Source: Thermosulfurimonas sp. F29 (GTDB taxonomy: Bacteria > Desulfobacterota > Thermodesulfobacteria > Thermodesulfobacteriales > Thermodesulfobacteriaceae). From it: a stretch of DNA of 64,000 bases. The notes beneath the pieces are model-generated. The model ran no database searches. It was not told the origin of the DNA and saw nothing but the letters and a program-made list of their open reading frames with translations. Numbering within the stretch: the first letter of the stretch is position 1; each line of letters begins with the position of its first letter. The translations under genes and the position numbers were made by a program. The stretch lies in NCBI RefSeq assembly GCF_019688735.1, contig NZ_JAIFYA010000001.1, positions 744,001 to 808,000 of the forward strand, read 5' to 3'. Of this stretch, positions 8,651 through 16,607 are shown piece by piece.

Positions 8651-9614
8651 TTATCTCCTTAAGCCAGTGGCGGTTTTCTAAGTACCACTCTACCGTCCGG
8701 GCCAGCCCCTCGTCAAGGTCCACTTTCGGTTCCCAGGAGAGGAGTTTCTTGGCCTTTTCGATCTCCGCCCAGGTGACCTTCATGTCCGCCCGGTGAAATT
8801 CCCGGTATTCCACCCGGGCCTTTTTGCCGAGGATCTTTTCGATCTTTTCGATCAGGGTGTTTATGGAGACCGGGTTGCGGCCGCCTCCGAGGTTGATGAT
8901 TTCGTAGCCCAGGGGTCTCAAGGCCAGAATCGTGCCCCGGGCGATGTCGTCCACATAGGTGAAGTCCCGGGCCTGGGTGCCGTCTCCGTAAACCACGACG
9001 GTGTGTCCCTCGTCGATCCACTTGATAAAACGGAAGTAACTCATGTCCGGACGCCCGGCCGGGCCGTACACGGTGAAGTAACGCACCACGGAGATGTCCA
9101 GTCCGTAAAGATGATGGTAACTGTAGGCCAGCACCTCGGCGGCCTTTTTGCTGGCCGCGTAAGGAGACAGGGGACGATTTACCGGAAGGTCCTCCCGGTA
9201 GGGGAGAGGCGAACCCGCGTAGACCGAGGAGGTGGAGGCCAGCACCATCTTGCGCACCCCGTAGCGACGCATTAGTTCCAGGAGGTTCAGGGTCCCCTCC
9301 ACATTGGTGCGATAATAAACCCAGGGATCCTCTATGCTGGCCCGCACGCCGGCCCGGGCCGCGAGGTTGATGACCGCCTCCACGGGGAAGGTCTCGAAGA
9401 GCAGGCGCAGGGCCCCGTAGTTTTCTATGTCGAGCTCGAAGAACCTGAATCCCGAATGGCGGAGTAGTTGGTCCCGACGCCACGCCTTGAGCCCGGGGTC
9501 GTAATAGTCGTTTAAATTGTCCACCCCCAGGACCCGGCGTCCTTCCCTGAGGAGGAACTCGCAGGTCTTCCAGCCGATAAAACCCGCCGCTCCGGTCACC
9601 AGCACCCAGCCCAT
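8643..9614 (-). CDS. NAD-dependent epimerase (UDP-glucuronate 4-epimerase type)
   Basis: An extended SDR nucleotide-sugar epimerase of 323 residues. It shows the NAD-binding TGAAGFIG (about 7-14), the acidic NAD-ribose residue in GVDNLNDYYD, the catalytic triad elements SSVYAG and YAASKKAAE (Tyr about 151, Lys about 155), and a C-terminal substrate domain. The NLNDYYDP motif after the second beta-strand is typical of UDP-glucuronate 4-epimerases and relatives. It would supply an activated sugar for surface glycans, possibly LPS or flagellin. An AGGGGG ribosome site precedes the ATG. It heads the transcript epimerase-korA-korB-aldolase, although its function has no obvious link to the kor genes. 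Confidence 0.93.
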   Translation of the reverse strand: MGWVLVTGAAGFIGWKTCEFLLREGRRVLGVDNLNDYYDPGLKAWRRDQLLRHSGFRFFELDIENYGALRLLFETFPVEAVINLAARAGVRASIEDPWVYYRTNVEGTLNLLELMRRYGVRKMVLASTSSVYAGSPLPYREDLPVNRPLSPYAASKKAAEVLAYSYHHLYGLDISVVRYFTVYGPAGRPDMSYFRFIKWIDEGHTVVVYGDGTQARDFTYVDDIARGTILALRPLGYEIINLGGGRNPVSINTLIEKIEKILGKKARVEYREFHRADMKVTWAEIEKAKKLLSWEPKVDLDEGLARTVEWYLENRHWLKEISV

Positions 9615-9643
9615 AAAAGAAACCCCCTGCGTGGACTCTGGCC

Positions 9644-9672
9644 ATTATAGGGGGTCTTTGGACTTTTAGGAA
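9644..9672 (-). promoter_or_regulatory. Possible promoter of the epimerase-korAB operon
   Basis: On the minus strand there is a perfect TATAAT (9644-9649) with a weak -35 (TTCCTA, 9667-9672) at 17 bp. The interval also holds an inverted repeat ACCCCCT / AGGGGGT around the -10 region. It might instead be a poor terminator of the upstream oxidase genes. Confidence 0.35.
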
Positions 9673-9676
9673 GGTG

Positions 9677-10885
9677 TCAGGGCAGGACTCCGTTTTTGAA
9701 AGAGATGATCAGTCCCAGGGTTACCATTATTCCGATCCAGATCCAGCAGAGGGCCACGGCGAGTTTCCCCCAGCCGTGGGCTCCCACCTCCCTCTGTCCG
9801 CGGCCGGCCCGGTAGGCCACCAGACCCACATAACCCAGGATCAGAAGCCCCATCAGGAAAGAGAGGAAAAAGAGGGCCGTGGAGGACCAGCTCGGATTCA
9901 CGGGATAATCGGAGAAACGGTAGCCCGCCCGGGAGAGATACTTCATGCGCAGGACTTCCCGGGCATAACTCATGAGAAATACGGTGAGACCGGCTACTAC
10001 GGCTACTCTCAGGGAGTGGCGGGCGGGATCCCTTCGGGCCACGAAGAGAAGGAGGATCAGGAGCAGGGCGGAGAGCGCGGCCAGGAGAAAGAGCGGCTGG
10101 GTATAAAAGCGGAATTCCGCCGGAAGGGAGCCGAGCCACCAGAGGCCTGCTCCGGCCTGAAGCAGGGAAAAGACCAGGGCCGTGCGGACTCCGATCCTGC
10201 CCACCCAGGCGAGATAGGAGGGATCAAAGTCCTTCCGAACCTCGAAATAGCGGGCGTAAAGCATGAGGAAGATCCCGGTCACGGCCACCGAGGCCAGGAT
10301 GAAGTGGAGGTAGCGCGGGAGAGAGAAGGCGTGGAGGCGTCCTCCGGTCTCAAAAAGGCCCCGGCTTTCGGCGGTCCACTCCGGCCACTTTTCCGGATGG
10401 ACGGCCTGAAGGGAAAGGGCGTGAATGATGGCCGCCACCAGAAGAAGGGCCATAAGGGCCAGAAGGATCCAGAGGGGGTTTCCGGCCCCCTCGTAGCCGC
10501 CCCGGAGGTAATAAAGGTAGGCCAGGGAGAAGGCCAGGGCTATGAGGCCCAGGAAGGCCAGGGCCCACCAGGCCGAGATTACATTGGAGAAGTACCAGAA
10601 GGGGTCGTAAATGACCTGAATGAAGAGGAGGGGAGCCACGCCCAGCACGATGGCCCAGGACAGGGATATGGGAAGCACCCGGGAGAGTGATCGCGAGAGT
10701 CTCAGGCCGAAAGAACCTCCGAAGAGCCTTCCCCAGAGGAGAAACATCGTGCTTCCCAGAACCAGATTGACCACGAGAAGGTGAAGCGCCAGGGTCAGGA
10801 CCAGGAGAAATTCAAAGAGCCAGGGATAAAAGGGAAGCCCGCTCAGGTCCCGCAAATGGAGTACATAGGGGGCCAGGGATTCCAT
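9677..10885 (-). CDS. Polytopic membrane protein paired with the bd-family oxidase subunit
   Basis: A 402-residue integral membrane protein with about nine hydrophobic helices and no soluble domain. It follows the CydA-like gene on the same strand after about 140 bp and has a clean GGAGGAC ribosome site before its ATG. It does not resemble canonical CydB at the level I can judge. By position it is the likely second subunit of the oxidase. Several His residues lie within or next to helices (for example LALHLLVVNL near 37 and FSLPRYLHFILA near 190) and could be heme ligands. Function assigned by neighbourhood only. Confidence 0.65.
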   Translation of the reverse strand: MESLAPYVLHLRDLSGLPFYPWLFEFLLVLTLALHLLVVNLVLGSTMFLLWGRLFGGSFGLRLSRSLSRVLPISLSWAIVLGVAPLLFIQVIYDPFWYFSNVISAWWALAFLGLIALAFSLAYLYYLRGGYEGAGNPLWILLALMALLLVAAIIHALSLQAVHPEKWPEWTAESRGLFETGGRLHAFSLPRYLHFILASVAVTGIFLMLYARYFEVRKDFDPSYLAWVGRIGVRTALVFSLLQAGAGLWWLGSLPAEFRFYTQPLFLLAALSALLLILLLFVARRDPARHSLRVAVVAGLTVFLMSYAREVLRMKYLSRAGYRFSDYPVNPSWSSTALFFLSFLMGLLILGYVGLVAYRAGRGQREVGAHGWGKLAVALCWIWIGIMVTLGLIISFKNGVLP

Positions 10886-11028
10886 GGCGTCCTCCGATAG
10901 AGTGTAGTTTTTTTATGGGACTTGGGTCTATACGATCATGCTGGTCTTTGTGGCCGCAGTGGGGGCGGTGGCGTTTTGTCTCGACCGGCGCAAACTGGAA
11001 ACTAAACATTCTTAACTCCTGCAAAAAT

Positions 11029-12354
11029 TTAGGGGTTAACCAGGGTGGACAGAAAGGCACCGGCGGCCAGCCTTTCCTCCTCCGTGCCCACGAAGGGGGG
11101 CATGTAGGGGTATCCATCGAGTCCCTCCAGGAATCCGGCCAGGTCCTCCGGGTCGGTCATGCCCAGGCCCTCAAGCAAACGGGGAAGACTTCGCACGCCC
11201 CTGCGGGTGAGGGCGTGGCAGTTGGCGCACTGATGGGCCACGAGGATCCGACCCGTCTCGAGACGATTCTCCTCGGTGGGATGCCGGAGGGCCGGGGGAA
11301 GGTATCCCAGCCTGGAGAGGTAGCCCCTTTCGTTTAGCTCCTCCACCTCGGACTTTATGCCCTTGGCCGGAAGATCCGTTCCCACGACCTGATGGCCGTA
11401 CATGAAACCGGCGATGATGTAGGGGCGACGGAGTCCCTCCCGCAGCCCCTCCCCGGCGAATATCCCCAGAAAGAGTACCACCAGCACCGCAAGCGCCCCG
11501 AAAAGGGTGTTGGCCCGGGGTGCGGCAAGACCGAAGATCAGGAAGTAGAGCAAAGTTACCCCCCATCCGGCCACGGCCACATAAAGCAGGGTCTTAAGAT
11601 AGGGAAGCGTGCCCCCGAAGAGAAAATCCGCGGCCTCTGGGGGCAGCTTTTTCAGGTACCAGGCGGAGAAAAGACCTCCCAGGAGAAGTCCTGCCGAGCC
11701 CCACAGCCCGGCCAGGCGGGTAATTTCCCGGCGCACCTCCGCGTGCTTAAGGGTGGCCACCACGGCCAGGGCGTAGAGACCGGCGATTCCGAACATGAGG
11801 GTGGTGCGAGCGGCCAGCTGCGGCCAATAGGTGGGATTGAAGAACCCGTCGAAGAACCTCCCGGTCTCAAGCCACCGTCCGGGGGTGAGCATGAAGGCGA
11901 GGATCCCGGTTATGATAATCATGCTGATCCAGGCCGCCACCGCGTAAAGATAACCGATGCGAAGGTGGGTGCGCTCGTCCACCTTGCCGAAGGTGTAGTA
12001 GTACACATAAATGGTGGCCACCTCGATGAGGAAAAAGACCCACTCCGTGGCCCACCCCCACACATAGTTGTGGATGAGGGCCGAGATGCCCCGGGGACTC
12101 GAGACCGTGGCCGCGTACCAAATCCCCACCCCGGAAAGGGATCCGAACACGAAACAGAAGATCAGGATGAGGAGGGTGTAGCGTTTTATGAAGGAGAGGA
12201 GTTCCGGGCGTTTCTCCCGGTAGGCCTTTCGTTCCAGATAGACATTGAACCAGAAGGCCCCCACGGCCAGATGCGAGGGCAGGATGTGAAAGGAGGCGAT
12301 GAGACCGATAACCAGACCCGAGGTCAAATAGGGCACCACCCATACGGGATACAT
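11029..12354 (-). CDS. Cytochrome bd-family oxidase subunit I (CydA-like) with C-terminal cytochrome c domain
   Basis: The 441-residue protein starts at ATG 12354 behind GGAGGT; a GTG four codons upstream is less likely. It has about nine membrane helices. The N-terminal helix contains FHILPSHLAVGAFWF with conserved-type His, and helix 3 contains GWATEWVFFLIEVA, matching the glutamate-bearing helix of CydA. The quinol-binding Q-loop typical of E. coli CydA is not visible. The C-terminal 80 residues form a cytochrome c domain with CANCH (about residue 375) and a Met in YMPPF (about 423) as likely axial ligand. This fits the c-heme-containing branch of the bd superfamily, which may take electrons from a c-type carrier rather than quinol. 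It is followed by the 402-residue membrane partner. Confidence 0.85.
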   Translation of the reverse strand: MYPVWVVPYLTSGLVIGLIASFHILPSHLAVGAFWFNVYLERKAYREKRPELLSFIKRYTLLILIFCFVFGSLSGVGIWYAATVSSPRGISALIHNYVWGWATEWVFFLIEVATIYVYYYTFGKVDERTHLRIGYLYAVAAWISMIIITGILAFMLTPGRWLETGRFFDGFFNPTYWPQLAARTTLMFGIAGLYALAVVATLKHAEVRREITRLAGLWGSAGLLLGGLFSAWYLKKLPPEAADFLFGGTLPYLKTLLYVAVAGWGVTLLYFLIFGLAAPRANTLFGALAVLVVLFLGIFAGEGLREGLRRPYIIAGFMYGHQVVGTDLPAKGIKSEVEELNERGYLSRLGYLPPALRHPTEENRLETGRILVAHQCANCHALTRRGVRSLPRLLEGLGMTDPEDLAGFLEGLDGYPYMPPFVGTEEERLAAGAFLSTLVNP

Positions 12355-12384
12355 CCCCACCTCCACCAGAGCTTGTGAGATATT

Positions 12385-12413
12385 ATTATAGCAAATTCGT
12401 TTTAACTTTAGAA
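12385..12413 (-). promoter_or_regulatory. Probable promoter of the oxidase operon
   Basis: A perfect TATAAT on the minus strand (12385-12390) lies about 31 bp before the CydA-like start. The -35 region at 17 bp is weak (TTCTAA), which would suit an activated promoter. Confidence 0.4.
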
Positions 12414-12492
12414 GCGTTGTGTTTCATTGAAGCTGACGGCAAGAAGGGGTGGTTGGTTTCGGACGAAGGGAGATTTAAAATGAGAGTTTGAG

Positions 12493-14010
12493 ATGGGCTA
12501 TCTGGTTCTGGCGCGCAAATATCGTCCCCAGCGGTTCGTCGAGGTGGTGGGGCAACCCCATGTGGTGCGGACGCTTCAGAATGCTTTGCGCAAAGGTCGT
12601 CTGGCTCACGCTCTTCTCTTTTCGGGCATCCGGGGGGTGGGGAAAACCACTGTGGCCCGGATAGTGGCCAAGGCTCTCAACTGCGAGGCCGACGATCCCG
12701 GGGAACCCTGCAATGTCTGCTCTCCCTGCCGGGAGATTGCGGAGGGCCGCTCTCTGGATGTGATTGAGATCGATGCCGCCTCCAATCGTGGTATCGACGA
12801 GATACGGGAGCTTCGTGAAAATCTGAAGTTTATGCCGGCCCGGGGGCGGGCTAAGGTTTACATAATAGACGAAGCCCACATGCTCACCCGGGAGGCGGCT
12901 AACGCACTCCTCAAGTCGCTGGAGGAACCTCCGCCGCATGTTTATTTCATACTGGCCACCACGGAACCTCATCGGCTCCCGGTAACTATTCTTTCTCGAT
13001 GCCAGAGATATGACTTCCGGCGAATACCGGTGTCCATTCTGATAGAACATCTACGGGAGGTGGCCCGTCGTGAGGGAGCGGAAATTGATGAGCAGGCACT
13101 TTACCTTATTGCTCGGGAGTCGGAAGGGAGTCTGCGTGACGCCCTGAGCCTTTTGGATCAGGCCCTGGCCTACGGGGTGCGCACCCGGGAGGAACTGATC
13201 GAGGCCTTTGGACTGGCTGAGAGAGGCCTGGTGGAGGCCCTGGCCCGGGCCATCATTCGCCGCGATCTCGCCGAGGCCTTCCGTGTCTCGGAGGAGGCCT
13301 ATCGTCAGGGGGTGGACCTCCTCTATCTTTCCGAAAACCTGACCGAGCTCTTTCGACATCTTCTAGCGTGTAAGGTAAGTCCTTCCGGGCCTTCGGAGGA
13401 TCTTTCTCCGGCCGAGACCGTACTCCTGCGGGAGCTCTCTGTGGAGGTGGAAGTCGAGGAAGCCCTTCTGTGCTTCCAGCATCTCCTCCGGGGAACTGAG
13501 GCCCTCAAGCGGAGTCCTTATCCTCACCTTACTTTTCAACTTACCCTGGCCCGTCTCTGTGAGATGGGTCGGCTGACCTCTCTTCGGGAAATCCTGCGCA
13601 AGCTTGAGGAACTGACCGAAAGAGGACCTATCCGGGGAATCCCGTCCCCTTCACAATCCCCGGATCGGAAGCCCGACGAGATCTCCTGGGAAGAGGTGGT
13701 GGAGGAGGCCCGGAGGGAAAAACCCCGCCTTGCGGCCTGGCTGGCCTCCTTGGATCCGCCCCGGCAGGAGGGAGACCGTTTGGTTCTTCGGATTCCTGCG
13801 GGGACCCTTCTTGCGGAAGATGACTTTAAGGAGGAGCTTCGCGGTTTTCTGACCGCGAGGTACCGCAGGTTAGTGGATATAGAGGTGGAAAGGGACCCGG
13901 AAAAGAGTTTTCGGGAGAAACTGGTTGAACGACCGGAGGTAAAGGAAACCCTGGCCATTTTCGGTGGTAAGGTGGCCTGGGTAAAACCCAGAGAAAGGAG
14001 AGAGACATGA
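12493..14010 (+). CDS. dnaX: DNA polymerase III subunit gamma/tau
   Basis: The clamp-loader ATPase that loads the sliding clamp at the replication fork. The 505-residue protein has Walker A GIRGVGKTT (about 43-51), the zinc-binding cysteine set beginning in NCEADDPGEPCNVCSPC (about 62-78), Walker B VYIIDEAHML (about 122-131), and the SRC motif in LSRCQRYDF (about 169). The C-terminal 150 residues hold the tau-like region. I see no obvious A-rich slippery site for making a separate gamma form. It overlaps ybaB by 4 bp and is followed by recR, the classical dnaX-ybaB-recR operon. Confidence 0.96.
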   Translation: MGYLVLARKYRPQRFVEVVGQPHVVRTLQNALRKGRLAHALLFSGIRGVGKTTVARIVAKALNCEADDPGEPCNVCSPCREIAEGRSLDVIEIDAASNRGIDEIRELRENLKFMPARGRAKVYIIDEAHMLTREAANALLKSLEEPPPHVYFILATTEPHRLPVTILSRCQRYDFRRIPVSILIEHLREVARREGAEIDEQALYLIARESEGSLRDALSLLDQALAYGVRTREELIEAFGLAERGLVEALARAIIRRDLAEAFRVSEEAYRQGVDLLYLSENLTELFRHLLACKVSPSGPSEDLSPAETVLLRELSVEVEVEEALLCFQHLLRGTEALKRSPYPHLTFQLTLARLCEMGRLTSLREILRKLEELTERGPIRGIPSPSQSPDRKPDEISWEEVVEEARREKPRLAAWLASLDPPRQEGDRLVLRIPAGTLLAEDDFKEELRGFLTARYRRLVDIEVERDPEKSFREKLVERPEVKETLAIFGGKVAWVKPRERRET

Positions 14011-14330
14011 TTCCACCCCAGATGCAACAGTTGATGAAACAGGTGCAAAAGATTCAGAAGAAGATGATGGAACTTCAGGAGGAGCTTGCGGAAAGGACCG
14101 TGGAGGCCAGTGCCGGGGGTGGTATGGTCACCGCGGTGGTGAACGGGCGTCAGGAGGTGGTATCCATCAAGATCGATCCCGAGATTTTTGAGAGCGGTGA
14201 TCGGGAGATGCTCGAGGATCTGGTGGTGGCGGCCGTAAACGAGGCTTTGCGGCGTTCGCAGGAGATGGTTCAGGAGGAGATGGCCAAGATTACCGGAGGA
14301 CTTAAAATTCCCGGGCTTTTCGGGATGTAA
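14007..14330 (+). CDS. ybaB: YbaB/EbfC family nucleoid-associated protein
   Basis: A 107-residue DNA-binding protein that forms tweezer-like dimers and often accompanies recR. The N-terminal helix is Met/Gln/Lys-rich (PPQMQQLMKQVQKIQKKM) and is followed by the conserved VEASAGGGMVTAVVNGRQEVV core. ATGA overlap with dnaX indicates coupled translation. Confidence 0.94.
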   Translation: MIPPQMQQLMKQVQKIQKKMMELQEELAERTVEASAGGGMVTAVVNGRQEVVSIKIDPEIFESGDREMLEDLVVAAVNEALRRSQEMVQEEMAKITGGLKIPGLFGM

Positions 14331-14331
14331 G

Positions 14332-14940
14332 ATGGATGTTGTATTCCCGGAGCCCCTGCGCAGGGCCATTCGGGCGCTGTCGGCGCTTCCCGGACTGGGG
14401 GAAAAGAGTGCTACTCGATTGGTTCTGTATCTCCTCTCTCACCCCGAACGGGCCGAGGAACTCGCCGTGGCGCTCACGGACCTCCCCCGGATAAAACTCT
14501 GCCGGGAATGTGGCAACTTTACCGAGGAGGATCTGTGTCGTTTCTGTCGCGATCCATCCCGGGATCCGACGGTGATCTGCGTGGTGGAGGATCCGGCTTC
14601 ACTTTCGGTAATTGAGTCCGCGGGGGTCTTCCGGGGTCGCTATCATGTGCTCCACGGATTACTCTCGCCGCGGGATGGTCTTGGCCCGGAGGAACTCCGG
14701 CTTCCGGAACTCCTGATGCGGATTCGCAAGAACGGTGTGCGGGAGATCCTCCTGGGCCTTTCACCCACTGCAGCCGGGGAGGCTACCGCGGCTTATCTGG
14801 TGGAATTGCTGAGGGAGTTCCCGGTACGGGTTACTCGCCTGGCCTGCGGCCTGGCCCTGGGCATGGAGGTTCGTTATGCCGATCCTCTCACTCTGAAAAG
14901 GGCTTTACTTTGCCGGGAAACGGTGAAATCTTCTACTTGA
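14332..14940 (+). CDS. recR: Recombination protein RecR
   Basis: The RecF-pathway protein that works with RecO to load RecA at gaps. The 202-residue length is standard. An N-terminal helix-hairpin-helix (LSALPGLGEKSATRL, about 15-29) is followed by a zinc finger with Cys in LCRECGNF and CRFCRD (about 55-72), then the Toprim domain with the acidic VVEDPASL (about 84) and the C-terminal GLALGMEVRYAD motif (about 175). It starts one base after the ybaB stop. Confidence 0.96.
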   Translation: MDVVFPEPLRRAIRALSALPGLGEKSATRLVLYLLSHPERAEELAVALTDLPRIKLCRECGNFTEEDLCRFCRDPSRDPTVICVVEDPASLSVIESAGVFRGRYHVLHGLLSPRDGLGPEELRLPELLMRIRKNGVREILLGLSPTAAGEATAAYLVELLREFPVRVTRLACGLALGMEVRYADPLTLKRALLCRETVKSST

Positions 14941-14964
14941 ATCTCGGAAGAGTTTTTTAGACTT

Positions 14965-14992
14965 TTGTGGCCGTTTTTTTTCGAGTTATAAT
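14965..14992 (+). promoter_or_regulatory. Promoter at the head of the AT-rich sulfotransferase/SapC block
   Basis: A perfect TATAAT (14987-14992) lies 16 bp after TTGTGG (14965-14970). A T-rich run fills the spacer. It lies about 65 bp before the sulfotransferase start and after the recR stop. Confidence 0.6.
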
Positions 14993-15057
14993 ACTGCTTT
15001 GAGGATGAAATAATTATTTCAAGATAAAAAAAGGCTTTTGATTAAGGGAAACTCGCT

Positions 15058-15882
15058 GTGATTCAGGAAGATAGAATAGTTTTTGTTTTCGGGTCTCCTA
15101 AGTCCGGGACGACTTATCTGCAGATGATCCTTGATGCTCATCCCGAAGTATCCTGTCCCCCGGAACACAATTTTATGCAATTTTTGAACGGACTTCGTCA
15201 GCTAATAGAGGGATATAATCGTTTACTCGTTTATTCTGATGAGATTACGGCTCGTCAAGGGGCAGTACTTTTTGAAAACGACGATCTGGAACATCTTTTT
15301 AAAGAGGCTGTAATAAGAGCAGCTTTAAAAGGAGCCCGTGGGCGGAAGGTAAGACTATACGGTGTGAAAGATAATCATTTTGTGGCTTGGATTTCTTTGA
15401 TGGAGAGATTATTTCCTGAAGCTAGAATTATTTCTCCTGTGCGAGACCCTCGTAGTGTTGTTCTTTCCGGTTGGTATTTTAATTCTCGTATCGACCCTAC
15501 TTTTAGGCGAACTCGGGGACGAACCCAAGAACTTTGGGCGCAAGATATGGGGAGTATATGGAGAAGAGATATAGAAGCTTTGCTGAAGTTTCGCAAGCGT
15601 TATCCGGATAGAATACTTTTTGTTAAATATGAGGAGTTGAGGAAAGATCCTGAAAGAGAGTGTGCGCGCATATTTGATTTTCTTGAAGTCAAAAGTGATG
15701 GATCTATTCTTGCAGATATAGTTAAAAAAACAAGCTTTGATAAGTTTAAGGACGGGCGTTTTTTCAGAAAAGGAAGTCTCGACGATTGGAAAAGGGAACT
15801 TGTGCCAGAGGCCATACGAATAATAGAGAAGCTGAACCTTCATCTTATGAAAGAATTCGGTTATCAGACTATTTTCTTTTAA
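15058..15882 (+). CDS. Sulfotransferase family protein
   Basis: A likely PAPS-dependent sulfotransferase of 274 residues in the cytoplasm. The 5'-phosphosulfate-binding loop is clear at the N-terminus (VFGSPKSGTTYLQMIL, about 10-25, with Lys and GTT). The 3'-phosphate-binding region is PVRDPRSVVLSGW (about 125-137). The C-terminal part ends in LHLMKEFGYQ, typical of the bacterial Sulfotransfer family. The start is GTG 15058 with a weak GGGA ribosome site. Base composition is clearly AT-richer than recR upstream, suggesting acquisition by transfer. It precedes a SapC gene and the flagellin locus. Substrate unknown: a glycan, flagellin-linked sugar or lipid are all possible. Confidence 0.88.
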   Translation: MIQEDRIVFVFGSPKSGTTYLQMILDAHPEVSCPPEHNFMQFLNGLRQLIEGYNRLLVYSDEITARQGAVLFENDDLEHLFKEAVIRAALKGARGRKVRLYGVKDNHFVAWISLMERLFPEARIISPVRDPRSVVLSGWYFNSRIDPTFRRTRGRTQELWAQDMGSIWRRDIEALLKFRKRYPDRILFVKYEELRKDPERECARIFDFLEVKSDGSILADIVKKTSFDKFKDGRFFRKGSLDDWKRELVPEAIRIIEKLNLHLMKEFGYQTIFF

Positions 15883-15902
15883 TTTTCTTTTAAGGAGGAT
15901 TT

Positions 15903-16607
15903 ATGTTTAAAATTTTAAAGAAAATGGTCCCTCTGGAGCCTCGTTTGCATAGTGGTCTGGGGTTGGTGCGTCCCCACGATTATGGATTTGCCCATAAAAT
16001 AGAAATAGTTCCGATTGGATTTTCCGAAATCGTACCCTGTAGCATGTGGTATCCCGTTTTTATAGCTAAAAGAGGCGAAGACTTAGGAGTCTTTGTGTTT
16101 TTAGGAACTGGGGAAACTAACCTCTTTGTAAATCCTGACGGAACCTGGAAAACAATGGTGATTCCTAATCTTATTCGGACTTATCCCTTTTCCGTACGAA
16201 AAGAAGGAGACGAATATGTAGTTCTGGTGGACGAAGAATTCCTGCGCGAAGGAGAAGGAGCCCCCTTGTTTGAAGGGGAAACCCCCACGCCCTACCTGGA
16301 AAACATTCGAACTGAACTTACTAATATAGCTCTGGATCTGGAAAAGGCCGGAGGGTTTGCCCGTGAGGTTTTTGAGGCCGGTCTTCTTAAGGGACTAAAT
16401 ATACACCACAACTTCTCCTTCGGCACTCTTACTCTCCGAAACGCCCTTACCGCTGATATGCAGGCCTTTATAAAGATTCAACCTGAAAAGTTATATCACC
16501 TCAATGTTAAGGGATACCTTTCCCTGCTGTTTGCCCAAAATTTTAGTCTGCGTAATTTGGTTCTTTTCGAAGTGTTTAATTCGTTTGTCGGGACCCTCCC
16601 TTTTTAG
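15903..16607 (+). CDS. SapC family protein
   Basis: A 234-residue protein of the SapC-like family, first named from the Campylobacter S-layer locus. The sequence has the expected pattern: an N-terminal segment leading to IEIVPIGFSEIVPCSMWYPVF, then a beta-rich core and a segment around the FEGETPTPYLENI region. There is a strong ribosome site (AAGGAGGA). No signal peptide or membrane helix is seen, so it is probably cytoplasmic. Its biochemical role is not established. It follows the sulfotransferase by 20 bp and converges (32 bp overlap) with the glycosyltransferase fusion, giving a surface-modification context beside flagellin. Confidence 0.85.
   Translation: MFKILKKMVPLEPRLHSGLGLVRPHDYGFAHKIEIVPIGFSEIVPCSMWYPVFIAKRGEDLGVFVFLGTGETNLFVNPDGTWKTMVIPNLIRTYPFSVRKEGDEYVVLVDEEFLREGEGAPLFEGETPTPYLENIRTELTNIALDLEKAGGFAREVFEAGLLKGLNIHHNFSFGTLTLRNALTADMQAFIKIQPEKLYHLNVKGYLSLLFAQNFSLRNLVLFEVFNSFVGTLPF

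Noticed and set aside
9626-9655. Inverted repeat ACCCCCT/AGGGGGT before the epimerase considered as a terminator
   Set aside because: The loop would be about 18 bases and the stem only 7 bp, and it contains a perfect TATAAT, so a promoter is at least as likely.
10938-11015. A 25-codon plus-strand ORF (MLVFVAAVGAVAFCLDRR and a short tail) resembling a one-helix oxidase subunit
   Set aside because: It is antisense to the oxidase operon, has no ribosome site, and is too short to judge. It is noted because small helical subunits do occur with bd oxidases.
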